Shown here piece after piece: positions 1 through 8,144 of a stretch of DNA of 64,000 bases; positions within the stretch are counted from its first letter, which is position 1, and the number at the start of each line of letters is the position of its first letter. The notes beneath the pieces are model-generated. The model was not told the DNA's origin. It made no database searches and saw only the letters and a program-made list of their open reading frames with translations. The stretch spans positions 10,813 to 74,812 of the forward strand of contig NZ_JOIX01000035.1 in the NCBI RefSeq assembly GCF_000720175.1. Direction: 5' to 3'. The position numbers were made by a program, and so were the translations under genes. This DNA is from Streptomyces sp. NRRL S-337. GTDB lineage: Bacteria > Actinomycetota > Actinomycetes > Streptomycetales > Streptomycetaceae.

Positions 1-904
1 CCTGCTGGTCACCGACCCCGGCTACGTCGGCATCACGGGCGCCGCGCGGGTGCTGGACGCCGCGACCGTGCCGGTACCCGAGGACGGCACCGGACTGGAC
101 CTCGACGCGCTGCGCGCCACCGTCCGGGAGCTCCGCGCCCGCGGCAAGCGGCCGCGTGCGGTGTACGTGATCCCCGACTTCGCCAACCCCTCCGGGGCGT
201 CGATGCCCACCGGGAAGCGGCGCGCGCTGCTCGATCTCGCCGCGGAGGAGGACCTGTTGCTGCTGGAGGACAACCCGTACGGGTTCTTCAGCCGTACCGG
301 GGAGCAGCGGCCCACCCTGAAGTCCCTGGACACCCGGCACCGGGTGATCTACTTCGGCTCCTTCGTCAAGACCTGCTTCCCGGGTGCCCGCGTCGGCTAC
401 GTCATCGCCGATCAGCCGGTCATCGGCGAGAACGGCGAGCGCACCCTGCTCGCCGACGAACTGTCGAAGATCAAGAGCATGGTCACGGTGAACACCCCGG
501 CGATCGCCCAGGCGGCCATCGGGGGCATGCTCCTGACGCACGGGTGCCGGCTGCGCGACGCCAACAAGGACCTCATCGAGTTCTACCGCGGCACCATGGA
601 CGCGCTGCTGGCCGCCCTCGCCCGCCATCTGCCGCAGGACCGGTGGGAGGTGCGGTGGAACGTGCCGGACGGCGGGTTCTTCCTCGTCCTGACCCTGCCG
701 TTCGCCGTCGACAACGCCTTCCTGGAGGAATCGGCCCGCGACCACGGCGTCATCTGGACCCCGATGAGCTACTTCTACCTGGGCGACGGCGGAGAGCGCC
801 AACTGCGGCTTTCGGCCAGTTACCTGACGCCCGAGCGGATCGAGGAGGGGGTGCGCCGGCTGGCCGCGCACATCATCCAGCGGATCACCCAGGGCGCTGG
901 ATGA
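1..904 (+). CDS. hpgT: HpgT-like aminotransferase, 5' end outside window
   Basis: Fold-type I PLP aminotransferase, only the C-terminal ~300 residues visible; the frame is open from base 2. The segment VIPDFANPSG and the Schiff-base lysine region GSFVKTCFPGARVGY match the class I/MocR-like subgroup that includes HpgT, which transaminates 4-hydroxyphenylglyoxylate (or the dihydroxy analogue) to the phenylglycine. The call rests on overall resemblance (LSKIKSMVTVN, GGFFLVLTLPF, WTPMSYFY, LSASYLTPERIEEGV) and on context: it overlaps prephenate dehydrogenase by ATGA, and the window also holds 4-hydroxymandelate synthase and an Hpg-type adenylation domain. A generic aminoadipate/aromatic aminotransferase is the alternative. 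Confidence 0.8.
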   Translation, partial: LLVTDPGYVGITGAARVLDAATVPVPEDGTGLDLDALRATVRELRARGKRPRAVYVIPDFANPSGASMPTGKRRALLDLAAEEDLLLLEDNPYGFFSRTGEQRPTLKSLDTRHRVIYFGSFVKTCFPGARVGYVIADQPVIGENGERTLLADELSKIKSMVTVNTPAIAQAAIGGMLLTHGCRLRDANKDLIEFYRGTMDALLAALARHLPQDRWEVRWNVPDGGFFLVLTLPFAVDNAFLEESARDHGVIWTPMSYFYLGDGGERQLRLSASYLTPERIEEGVRRLAAHIIQRITQGAG

Positions 905-1971
905 CCGCGAACGCACTGCGCACCGTCGCCGTCGTCGGCACCGGGCTCATCGGCACCTCCGTCGCCCTCGCCCTGGCGGCGCGGGGCATCACCACCCACC
1001 TGATCGACCGGGACCGCGACGCGGCCCGCACCGCCGCCGCACTGGGCGCCGGGACGGCCGGTGCACCGCCCGGTCAGGTGGACCTCGCGGTGCTCGCGGT
1101 ACCGCCCGGGAGCGTGGCCGGCGTCCTGGAGGAGCACCAGAAGAACGGTCTGGCGCGGGCGTACACCGATGTCGCCAGCGTGAAGGGCCCGCCGCTCGAC
1201 GGGATCGCGGCCCGCGGCGGTGACCTGGGCTCCTTCGTCGGCGGCCACCCCATGGCCGGGCGGGAACGCTCGGGTCCGCTGGCGGCCCGGGCCGAGCTGT
1301 TCGAGGGCCGGCCGTGGGTGCTCACGCCCGACCCGGCGACCGAACCGGCCGTTCTGGGGCGGGCGCTGGAACTGGTCCGGCTGTGCGGCGCGGTGCCGGT
1401 CGTCCTCGATGCCGAGGCCCATGACCACGCCGTCGCGCTCATCTCCCATGTCCCGCACCTCCTCGCCACCTTGATGGCGGCCCGGTTGGACGACGGGGAA
1501 GAGGTGGCGCTGCGGCTCGCCGGCCAGGGGCTGCGCGACGTCACCCGGATCGCCGCGGGCGACGCCGGACTGTGGACGGACATCCTCACGACCAACGCGG
1601 AGGCCGTGGCGGCCGTGCTGGACGGGCTCGCCGGCGACCTGGACACCGTGCGCCGCGCGCTGCGCGGCCCGGACCCCGCGGAGCTGACCGGTCTGCTCGA
1701 ACGGGGCAACACGGGATATGCCCGGATCCCCGGCAAGCCCGGCGGAACTGCCGTAGCGTACGCATCGGTTCGGGTGGTCCTGCGTGACCGGGCGGGTGAG
1801 CTGGCCCGACTGCTCTCCGCCGCATCGGCGGTGGGGGCGAACATCGAGGACGTCCACCTGGAGCACGCCACGGACGGCTCCGCCGGACTGGCGGAACTCC
1901 TGGTGGCGGACGGTTCGGCCGGCACACTCACGGCCGAACTCCGGCGCCGCGAGTGGACCGTCCACACCTGA
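901..1971 (+). CDS. Prephenate dehydrogenase with C-terminal ACT domain
   Basis: Converts prephenate to 4-hydroxyphenylpyruvate with NAD(P)+, the precursor used by tyrosine transaminases and by 4-hydroxymandelate synthase. The 356-residue protein opens with the Rossmann motif VVGTGLIGTS (residues 10-19), has the family segment GGHPMAGRE with the conserved histidine near residue 117 and an ISHVPH segment, and ends in an ACT-like domain (from about residue 285, VRVVLRDRAGELARLL). The ATG overlaps the stop of the aminotransferase as ATGA, so the two are translationally coupled. Extra pdh copies beside hpgT are a known feature of Hpg-containing peptide clusters; a housekeeping tyrA is the alternative. 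Confidence 0.88.
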   Translation: MTANALRTVAVVGTGLIGTSVALALAARGITTHLIDRDRDAARTAAALGAGTAGAPPGQVDLAVLAVPPGSVAGVLEEHQKNGLARAYTDVASVKGPPLDGIAARGGDLGSFVGGHPMAGRERSGPLAARAELFEGRPWVLTPDPATEPAVLGRALELVRLCGAVPVVLDAEAHDHAVALISHVPHLLATLMAARLDDGEEVALRLAGQGLRDVTRIAAGDAGLWTDILTTNAEAVAAVLDGLAGDLDTVRRALRGPDPAELTGLLERGNTGYARIPGKPGGTAVAYASVRVVLRDRAGELARLLSAASAVGANIEDVHLEHATDGSAGLAELLVADGSAGTLTAELRRREWTVHT

Positions 1972-2042
1972 CGCGCCGCGCGTGATCCCCGAGCCGTACC
2001 GGGCCGGACCGGCCCTCGTCGAGCGAATCCAGGAGTACGACC

Positions 2043-3074
2043 GTGCGGGCAGCAGTGATGTTCGGGGCAGGGGACGTCCAGGTGAAGGAGGTGCCCGACG
2101 CCCGGATCGACCGGCCGACCGACGCCGTGGTGCGGGTCACCCACGCCGCGATCTGCGGCAGCGACCTGTGGCGCTACGGGAAGATGCCGCCGAACCCGGA
2201 CGGGGTGCGGCTCGGCCATGAATTCATCGGCGTGGTCGAGGAGACCGGCGCCGAGGTCACCTCCGTACGCCGCGGAGACCTCGTCCTCGCGCCCTTCAAG
2301 TGGTCCGACGGCACCTGCGAGTTCTGCCGGGACGGGCTGCCCAACTCCTGCCTGAACGGCGGGTTCTGGGGCGGGGAGCTGGACGGCGGTCAGGGCGAGG
2401 CGGTCCGCGTCCCCCAGGCCGACGGCACCCTCCTCCCGCTCCCCATGGAACCGGACGACCCTCGGGTGCCGGCGGTGCTCGCCCTGTCCGACGTGCTGTG
2501 CACGGGGCACCACGCGGCCCGCGCCGCGCAGGCCGGCCCCGGCCGGACCGTCGCCGTGGTGGGGGACGGCGCGGTCGGGCTGTGCGGTGTGCTGGCCGCG
2601 GCCCGGCTGGGCGCGGAGCGCATCATCGTCCTCGGCCGGCACACCGCGCGGACGGACCTCGCGCGGCGGTTCGGCGCCGTGGAGGTGGTGCCGGAGCGCG
2701 GCACGGAGGCCGTCGAGCGGGTCAAGGAGCTGACCGGCGGCCACGGGGCGCATGCGGTGCTGGAGTGCGTCGGGACCGGCGCGGCCCTGCGGGACGCCCT
2801 GGACATGGCCCGCCCCGGCGGTGCCGTCGGCTACGTCGGTGTGCCCCAGGACGGCGACGGCGTCGACGTACGGCGCTTCTACCGCCGCAACGTCACCCTC
2901 GCCGGCGGCGTCGCCCCGGCCCGGGCCCACGCCCCCGAGCTCCTCCCCGACGTGCTGTCCGGACGTCTCGACGCGTCCGCGATCTTCGACCGCACGGTCG
3001 GGCTGGACGGCGTCCCGGACGGCTACAAGGCCATGGCCGGACGCGAGGCCCTCAAGGTGCTCATCCGCCCCTGA
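2043..3074 (+). CDS. Zinc-dependent alcohol dehydrogenase family protein
   Basis: 343-residue medium-chain dehydrogenase. It shows the catalytic zinc site (ICGSD near residue 37, GHE near residue 59), a partial structural-zinc cluster (CEFCRDGLPNSC) and the nucleotide-binding segment VVGDGAVGLCGV near residue 175, so it should oxidise an alcohol or reduce a carbonyl with NAD(P)H in the cytosol. Start is GTG with AGGAG seven bases upstream. It follows prephenate dehydrogenase by 71 bases on the same strand and could be cotranscribed, but no substrate can be read from the sequence and a role in the peptide pathway is unproven. Confidence 0.9.
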   Translation: MRAAVMFGAGDVQVKEVPDARIDRPTDAVVRVTHAAICGSDLWRYGKMPPNPDGVRLGHEFIGVVEETGAEVTSVRRGDLVLAPFKWSDGTCEFCRDGLPNSCLNGGFWGGELDGGQGEAVRVPQADGTLLPLPMEPDDPRVPAVLALSDVLCTGHHAARAAQAGPGRTVAVVGDGAVGLCGVLAAARLGAERIIVLGRHTARTDLARRFGAVEVVPERGTEAVERVKELTGGHGAHAVLECVGTGAALRDALDMARPGGAVGYVGVPQDGDGVDVRRFYRRNVTLAGGVAPARAHAPELLPDVLSGRLDASAIFDRTVGLDGVPDGYKAMAGREALKVLIRP

Positions 3075-3115
3075 GGACCCTCCGGTCGTTGTTGTCGTCG
3101 TTGCTGTTCGTTCCT

Positions 3116-3152
3116 GCGCCCCGCTCCCCGGCCGTACCGGGAAGCGGGGCGC
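3116..3152. terminator. Bidirectional hairpin terminator
   Basis: A 16-bp stem (3116-3131 with 3137-3152, one G:T wobble) closes a five-base loop. It sits between the converging dehydrogenase and PhzF genes, the position expected of a shared terminator; no T-run follows, as is usual in Streptomyces. Confidence 0.7.
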
Positions 3153-3179
3153 TCGTCCTGTGCCGGCCGCCGTGTGGCG

Positions 3180-3983
3180 TCAGCTTCCCACCGGGCTCAG
3201 CTCCCCGTTGAACACCGTCACCGCCTGACCCAGCAGGGTCACCCGGTCACCGCGCAGCTCGACGCCCACCCGGCCGCCGCGCGGGGAGAGTTGGAGACCG
3301 GTCAGCTCGGTCCGGCCGAGCCGTTGGGCCCAGAAGGGCGCCAGTACGCAGTGGGCGGCGCCGGTGACGGGGTCCTCGGGTATGCCCGCGGCCGGGGCGA
3401 AGACCCGGGAGACGAAGTCGTGATCGGCACCCGCCGGGGCGGCCGCGGTCACGATGACCGCCCGGCCGCTGAAGGCGGCCAGCGCGACGATGTCCGGGGC
3501 CAGGTCCCGCACCGCGGCGGCCTCCGCCAGTTCCACCAGCAGATCGTGCCGGGCCCGGCCGGTCCACACCGGGTCGGTTCCCAGCGCCTTGGCCAGCCCC
3601 AACGGCACCGGCTCGGCGGCCGGCGGGTCCGCCGGGAAGTCCAGGGTGATGTCACCGCGGCCGTGCCGCCGGGCGGTGAGCACCCCGCTCAGCGTCTCGA
3701 AGCGCAGGGTCGCGTCCTGGGCCGCGTCCCTGGTCGTGTGGAGCACATGGGCGGTGGCGAGGGTGGCGTGTCCGCAGAGGTCCACCTCCACCGTCGGCGT
3801 GAACCACCGCAGCCCGTAGGAGTTCTCTCCCACGCGGTGCACGAAAGCGGTTTCCGACAAATTGAGTTCGGCGGCGACCTGCTGCATCCAGGCCACCTCG
3901 GCCGGCTTCTCCAGCAGACAGACACCGGCGGGATTACCGGCGAACGGCCGGTCGGTGAACGCATCGACGATGAAGGTGCGCAT
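3180..3983 (-). CDS. PhzF family epimerase/isomerase-like protein
   Basis: 267 residues, the usual length of the PhzF/diaminopimelate-epimerase fold. Diagnostic segments are the N-terminal VDAFTDRPFAGNPAGV, the SETAF motif carrying the catalytic glutamate (about residue 45), DLCGHATLATAHVL near residue 70 and the C-terminal EDPVTGAAHC. Members isomerise or hydrolyse small carbon acids; PhzF acts on dihydrohydroxyanthranilate, but most homologues have no assigned substrate and no phenazine genes are nearby. It is divergent from the MFS exporter gene and convergent with the alcohol dehydrogenase. ATG start at 3983; upstream SD is weak. Confidence 0.9.
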   Translation of the reverse strand: MRTFIVDAFTDRPFAGNPAGVCLLEKPAEVAWMQQVAAELNLSETAFVHRVGENSYGLRWFTPTVEVDLCGHATLATAHVLHTTRDAAQDATLRFETLSGVLTARRHGRGDITLDFPADPPAAEPVPLGLAKALGTDPVWTGRARHDLLVELAEAAAVRDLAPDIVALAAFSGRAVIVTAAAPAGADHDFVSRVFAPAAGIPEDPVTGAAHCVLAPFWAQRLGRTELTGLQLSPRGGRVGVELRGDRVTLLGQAVTVFNGELSPVGS

Positions 3984-4210
3984 GGCCTGAAGCTACTGCC
4001 GGTAAGACATCAAGAGGTGAAATGAGGGCACTTGCCGCTGTTGGTACCGCATTCCAGCGCCCATCGGAGCAGGGGGAACGGTCCGAGAGGAGCCTGTTTA
4101 CGCCCCCACGCGATCACTAGGATTCAGATCCGAACGTCGAACCGCCGGCCACCGCCACGGAATCGAGGCGGCGGGCCCAGGGGGCGCATTCCGCGTCCGG
4201 AAGGGCATGC

Positions 4211-5473
4211 ATGCAGACCACGGAAGCCAAAGTCCCGCCCTTACTTCTCGCGGTGCTCATCTCCTTGAGCGTGGGCGGCCTGATGTCCTCCGATATCAAC
4301 CTCCCCGGCCTGGCGCAGACCGCCCACGCCCTGGGCACCTCCGTCTCCGCGGTCCAGGCGACCTTCAGCCCGTACCTGGTCGGCCTGCTCGTCGCCCAAC
4401 TCCTCTACGGCCCCTGGTCCGACGCGATCGGCCGCCGGCGGCTCGTCATCGGCGGCTTCACGCTGTACGCGGTGGCCTCGCTCGGCTGCGCCCTCTCCCC
4501 GAACATCGCGGTCTTCGCCACCACGCGGCTGCTCCAGGCCCTCGGTGCGGGCGCCGGGCTCGTCCTCGCCCGGGCCATCGTCGGCGACCTCTACGGCCAG
4601 CAGACCGCGGCCCGCGTCTTCACCACGATCATGCCGGTGGTCGGCGCCTCACCGGCCATCTCCCCGCTCATGGGCGGCTATCTGACCACCTACCTCTCCT
4701 GGCGCGCGCCCTTCTTCCTGACCGCGCTGATCGCCCTGGTCACCGTGGTCGCCGTGGTCCTCCGGGTGCCCGAGTCGCTGCCCGCGGAACGCCGGGCACG
4801 GCGGCTGCGCACGACGGTGGGGAACTACCGCCGGCTGCTGCTGAGCGGCAAATTCTGGGGCTACGGCCTCAACCTCGGGGTGGGGTACGCCGTTTACACC
4901 GGCTATCTGGTCGCCTCACCGGTGATCTTCCAGCGCCTGGGCATGAGCACCGAGATCAACGGCTACTGCTACATCAGCATCGCCGCCGCGTACATCACCG
5001 GCAATCTCGTCTCGCGCCGCCTGGTCAAGCGCCACTCCATCGACCGGCTGCTGGTCCGGGGCCATCTGATCTTCTCCAGCGGCGCCCTGGTGCTGCTGGC
5101 GGTGGGGCTGACCGATCCGCAGACCCCCTGGCCGCTGCTGGTGCTGATGACGGCCGTGACCATCGGCAACGGCTTCCTGTTCCCGATGTCCGTGGCGGGC
5201 GGGGTGACCTCCTTCCCCGCCATGGCCGGTGCCGCCTCCGGACTGCTGGGGGCGGTCCAGATGGCGGGCGGCAGCTTCTCGTCCCTGGTCGTCAGCAAGA
5301 TTCCGCCGGACATCAGGTCGTTCGCGATCCTGGTGGCGGTCCTCGCGCTGACCGGACTGACCGCGTTCCACTGCCTGCGGGCCGTCACGGCCCGTTCCGC
5401 CACCGCACCCACGTCACCATCGGCGGCCCCGCCGGCCGCACCGGTGGCCTCCGCGACACCGACCGACGAATGA
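4211..5473 (+). CDS. MFS exporter, Bcr/CflA family, with a TTA codon
   Basis: 420-residue 12-helix major facilitator of the drug/H+ antiporter group. The loop 2-3 motif GPWSDAIGRRR (residues ~76-86) is the classic MFS motif A, and the protein has the hydrophobic periodicity of Bcr/CflA transporters, with an Ala/Pro/Thr-rich cytoplasmic tail. Start ATG at 4211 has GAAGGG upstream. Codon 11 is TTA (4241-4243), so translation should need the bldA tRNA, linking expression to development and secondary metabolism. It is followed 64 bases later by a RidA gene on the same strand. Its substrate is unknown; export of a metabolite made nearby is inference. Confidence 0.88.
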   Translation: MQTTEAKVPPLLLAVLISLSVGGLMSSDINLPGLAQTAHALGTSVSAVQATFSPYLVGLLVAQLLYGPWSDAIGRRRLVIGGFTLYAVASLGCALSPNIAVFATTRLLQALGAGAGLVLARAIVGDLYGQQTAARVFTTIMPVVGASPAISPLMGGYLTTYLSWRAPFFLTALIALVTVVAVVLRVPESLPAERRARRLRTTVGNYRRLLLSGKFWGYGLNLGVGYAVYTGYLVASPVIFQRLGMSTEINGYCYISIAAAYITGNLVSRRLVKRHSIDRLLVRGHLIFSSGALVLLAVGLTDPQTPWPLLVLMTAVTIGNGFLFPMSVAGGVTSFPAMAGAASGLLGAVQMAGGSFSSLVVSKIPPDIRSFAILVAVLALTGLTAFHCLRAVTARSATAPTSPSAAPPAAPVASATPTDE

Positions 5474-5537
5474 CCACCACGCGTTCACCTACGCGGGACC
5501 ACGTATTCACGTACGCAAGATTGAGGGGAAAGAAGCA

Positions 5538-6008
5538 ATGGGTCAGGTCTCACGCCGTCTGGAAGAACTCGGACTGACGCTGCCGCCGCTGCTGCCGAAG
5601 CTGGCGAATTACGTGCCGACGAAGACGGTCGGCGATCTCGTCTTCGTCTCCGGTCACGGCCCGCTGAATCCGGACGGCTCGGTGAAATACCGGGGACGCC
5701 TGGGTGCGGATTTCACCATCGACGAGGGCAAGGAGGCCGCCAAGCTCGTCACGCTGAACATCCTCTCCGCCCTCAATGCCGAACTCGGTGATCTCGACCG
5801 GATACGGGAATTCGTCAAACTGCTCGTGATGGTGCAGTCCGCCCCCGATTTCCAGGAACAGCACGTGGTCGCGGAGGGCGCCTCCGACCTCCTCACCGAC
5901 GTCTTCGGCTTTGAGCGCGGCTCGCACGCACGCTCCGCCGTCGGCATGATGGCCCTCCCCTTCGGCATCGCGGTCGAAATCGAGGCCGTGGTACGCATCG
6001 AGGCCTGA
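5538..6008 (+). CDS. RidA/YjgF family protein
   Basis: 156 residues, slightly longer than canonical RidA but with its hallmark segments (GDLVFVSGHGPLNPDGS near residue 35, FVKLLVMVQSAPDF near 95, RSAVGMMALPFGIAVEIEAVV at the end). RidA enzymes deaminate reactive enamine/imine intermediates formed by PLP enzymes; relatives in gene clusters act as hydrolases or isomerases. The conserved catalytic arginine of RidA appears replaced in the C-terminal RSAVGMMALP stretch only in context, so activity cannot be asserted. SD GGGGAAAG precedes the ATG. It lies downstream of the MFS exporter and converges on crotonyl-CoA reductase across a 12-bp hairpin. Confidence 0.88.
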   Translation: MGQVSRRLEELGLTLPPLLPKLANYVPTKTVGDLVFVSGHGPLNPDGSVKYRGRLGADFTIDEGKEAAKLVTLNILSALNAELGDLDRIREFVKLLVMVQSAPDFQEQHVVAEGASDLLTDVFGFERGSHARSAVGMMALPFGIAVEIEAVVRIEA

Positions 6009-6022
6009 CGCCCGCCTGCCGG

Positions 6023-6056
6023 CCCTCTTCCGGGGCTCAACCGTCCCGGAAGAGGG
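6023..6056. terminator. Hairpin at RidA/Ccr convergence
   Basis: Perfect 12-bp stem (6023-6034 with 6045-6056) with a 10-base loop, between the two converging stop codons and overlapping the last codons of the crotonyl-CoA reductase gene. Likely a bidirectional terminator. Confidence 0.6.
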
Positions 6057-7365
6057 TGAGCCACGGCAGCAGGTCCTCGCGGAGCTCGGGATCGCGGACC
6101 CCCAGACCGTCCCGCGGCGCCAGGCAGCGGATGCCCACCTTCCCGTGGTGGCGCCCCGCCCGCAGGGCGGACACGGCCTCGGCGGTGGCCTCCAGGGGAT
6201 GGGTGACGGACAGGGGCGGATGGATACGGCCCTTGAGGACGAGCCGGTTGGCCTCCCACGCCTCCCGGTAGCTGGCGAAGTGCGTACCCAGGATCTGCTT
6301 GAGCCCGGTCCACAGCGAGCGGTTGTCGTAGAGGTGCGCCGGGCCCGTAGTGGAGGCACAGCTGACCACGGTGCCGCCGCGCCGGACCGCGTACACCGAC
6401 GCGGCGAAGGTGTCCCGGCCCGGGTGCTCGAAGACGATGTCGGGGTCCTCCCCGCCGGTGAGGTCCCGCACGTGCCGGGCGAAGCGCCGCCACTCGCCGG
6501 GGTCCGGGGTGTCCGGGGCCTTCCAGAACTGGTAGTCCTCGGCCGTGCGGTCGATGACGAGGTCCGCGCCCATCCCGTGGCACAGCGCGGCCTTCTCCGG
6601 CGACGAGACGACACACACGGGCGTGGCCCCGCCGGCCAGCGCGTACTGCGTGGCGAACGAACCCAGCCCGCCCGCCGCGCCCCAGATCAGGACGGTGTCG
6701 CCCTGCTTCATGGCCGCACCGTTGTGGGAGACGAGCTGCCGGTACGCGGTGGAGTTGACCAGCCCGCAGCAGGCGGCCTCCTCCCACGTCAGATGCCCTG
6801 GCTTGGGCATCAGCTGGGTGGCCTTGACCAGCGCGAGCTCCGCCAGCCCGCCGAAGTTGGTCTCGTAGCCCCAGATGCGCTGCGCCGGTCCGCGCGCCGC
6901 GTCGTCCTGGCCGTCCAGCTCCACCACGAGGCAGTGCGCGACGACCTCGTCACCGGGCCGGCAGTGGCTGACGCCGGGGCCGGTGCGCAGGACGACGCCG
7001 GAGAGGTCCGACCCCAGGACGTGGTACGGCAGGTCGTGCCGCCGTCCGGCCGGTGATCTGCGGGCGTACTCCGTCAGGAAGCGGAACGTCGGCTCCGGCT
7101 CGAACAGCGCGGAGTCGAGGGTGTGGTGGTTGACCGACGAGGCCATCACCGCGACCAGCACCTCGGCGTGCCCCGGCTCGGGGACCGGCACCTCGTCGAG
7201 GTGGAGCGAGGCACGCGGGTCGCGCTCGTCGTGCGGCACCCCGGCGAACAGCGCGGCGTCCGCACGGTGCACGGTCACCGCCCGGTACGTCCGTGGCAGG
7301 GGCAGAGCGGCGAACTCCCGGGCCGTGACGTCCGGATCGAGCAGGGCGGCGACGAGCTCGTGCAC
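6037..7365 (-). CDS. ccr: Crotonyl-CoA carboxylase/reductase
   Basis: Reductive carboxylation of crotonyl-CoA to ethylmalonyl-CoA (or reduction to butyryl-CoA) with NADPH; serves the ethylmalonyl-CoA pathway and polyketide extender supply. The ~442-residue length and the segments VNHHTLDSALFEP, HVLGSDLSGVVLRTG, RIWGYETNFGGLAELALVK, IWGAAGGLGSFATQ and FEHPGRDTFAASVY are family hallmarks. I prefer the GTG at 7365 because GGAAGGA lies eight bases upstream; a longer version from 7416 has no better signal. No other ethylmalonyl-CoA pathway gene or PKS is in the window, so it is either a stand-alone metabolic copy or an accessory. Confidence 0.92.
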   Translation of the reverse strand: MHELVAALLDPDVTAREFAALPLPRTYRAVTVHRADAALFAGVPHDERDPRASLHLDEVPVPEPGHAEVLVAVMASSVNHHTLDSALFEPEPTFRFLTEYARRSPAGRRHDLPYHVLGSDLSGVVLRTGPGVSHCRPGDEVVAHCLVVELDGQDDAARGPAQRIWGYETNFGGLAELALVKATQLMPKPGHLTWEEAACCGLVNSTAYRQLVSHNGAAMKQGDTVLIWGAAGGLGSFATQYALAGGATPVCVVSSPEKAALCHGMGADLVIDRTAEDYQFWKAPDTPDPGEWRRFARHVRDLTGGEDPDIVFEHPGRDTFAASVYAVRRGGTVVSCASTTGPAHLYDNRSLWTGLKQILGTHFASYREAWEANRLVLKGRIHPPLSVTHPLEATAEAVSALRAGRHHGKVGIRCLAPRDGLGVRDPELREDLLPWLTLFRDG

Positions 7366-7506
7366 GGTGCGGTTCCTTCCTGACGGTGCCTCCCTCACGC
7401 CGCCATGGAAGACCACGCTCCCCGCCCCAGCCGGAAAAACCGCCCTAAACCACCCAAAGGGGCAAAGGCGCCCTGGTCTGCGGCGGACCTGCTGTGCTTC
7501 TTCCCC

Positions 7507-8001
7507 TCACGGGGCGGCGGGCCCCGGTGACCAGCGGAGGGTGAGGGCCGGCAGGTTCTCCATGTTGCCGCTGCCGTCGTCGGTGCCCACCACCCGGAAC
7601 CCGTGGTGCGCGTAGAACGCCCGGGCCTCCGCGTTGAGTTGGAAGACATGCAGGGTCAGCCCGCCCGGGGAGTGCTCCCGCGCCGCACCGAGCAGCCGGC
7701 TGCCGATGCCGCTGCGCCGCACGTCCGGCCGCAGATAGAGCTGATCGAGCAGCTCACCGCGCACGGCGGCGTACCCGACGATCTCCTCCTCCCGTACGGC
7801 GACGAGGGTGTGGCTCTCCGGCAGCACGATTTCGCGGATCCAGTACGTGACCTCGTCGTGCGTACGACGCTGCGGCGGCAGATACGGCATGGTGGCCGCC
7901 CGTGACGCCTGGTGAACGGCGGCTATCGCCGATGCGTCGCCCGGCTCGGCGGGGCGGATGGTGATGATGGTCGACCTCCCAGGTGTCCTCCGGGCATACA
8001 C
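7507..8001 (-). CDS. GNAT family N-acetyltransferase
   Basis: About 160 residues with a GNAT fold: TIRPAEPGDASAIAAVH at the N-terminus, the acetyl-CoA pyrophosphate loop region LYLRPDVRRSGIGSRLL (R/Q-x-x-G-x-G/A) and the C-terminal LNAEARAFYAHHGFR. It transfers an acetyl group from acetyl-CoA to an amine that cannot be named from sequence. The start is uncertain: GTG 8001 gives the longest frame, while the clearest SD-like GGGAGG lies inside it, close to the first conserved residues. Confidence 0.88.
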   Translation of the reverse strand: MYARRTPGRSTIITIRPAEPGDASAIAAVHQASRAATMPYLPPQRRTHDEVTYWIREIVLPESHTLVAVREEEIVGYAAVRGELLDQLYLRPDVRRSGIGSRLLGAAREHSPGGLTLHVFQLNAEARAFYAHHGFRVVGTDDGSGNMENLPALTLRWSPGPAAP

Positions 8002-8144
8002 CCGGGCTACTTTCGGTCATCCGTTCGCCTGGGTGCTCGTGGGGATGAGATTATGCGGGCGCCGGCCCGGAGGCGCTTCTTTTTCTGCGCCCGGAGCCGC
8101 CAGTTGACTCCACGACCGATGTCGTCCGTCCCTTAGACAGGTCC

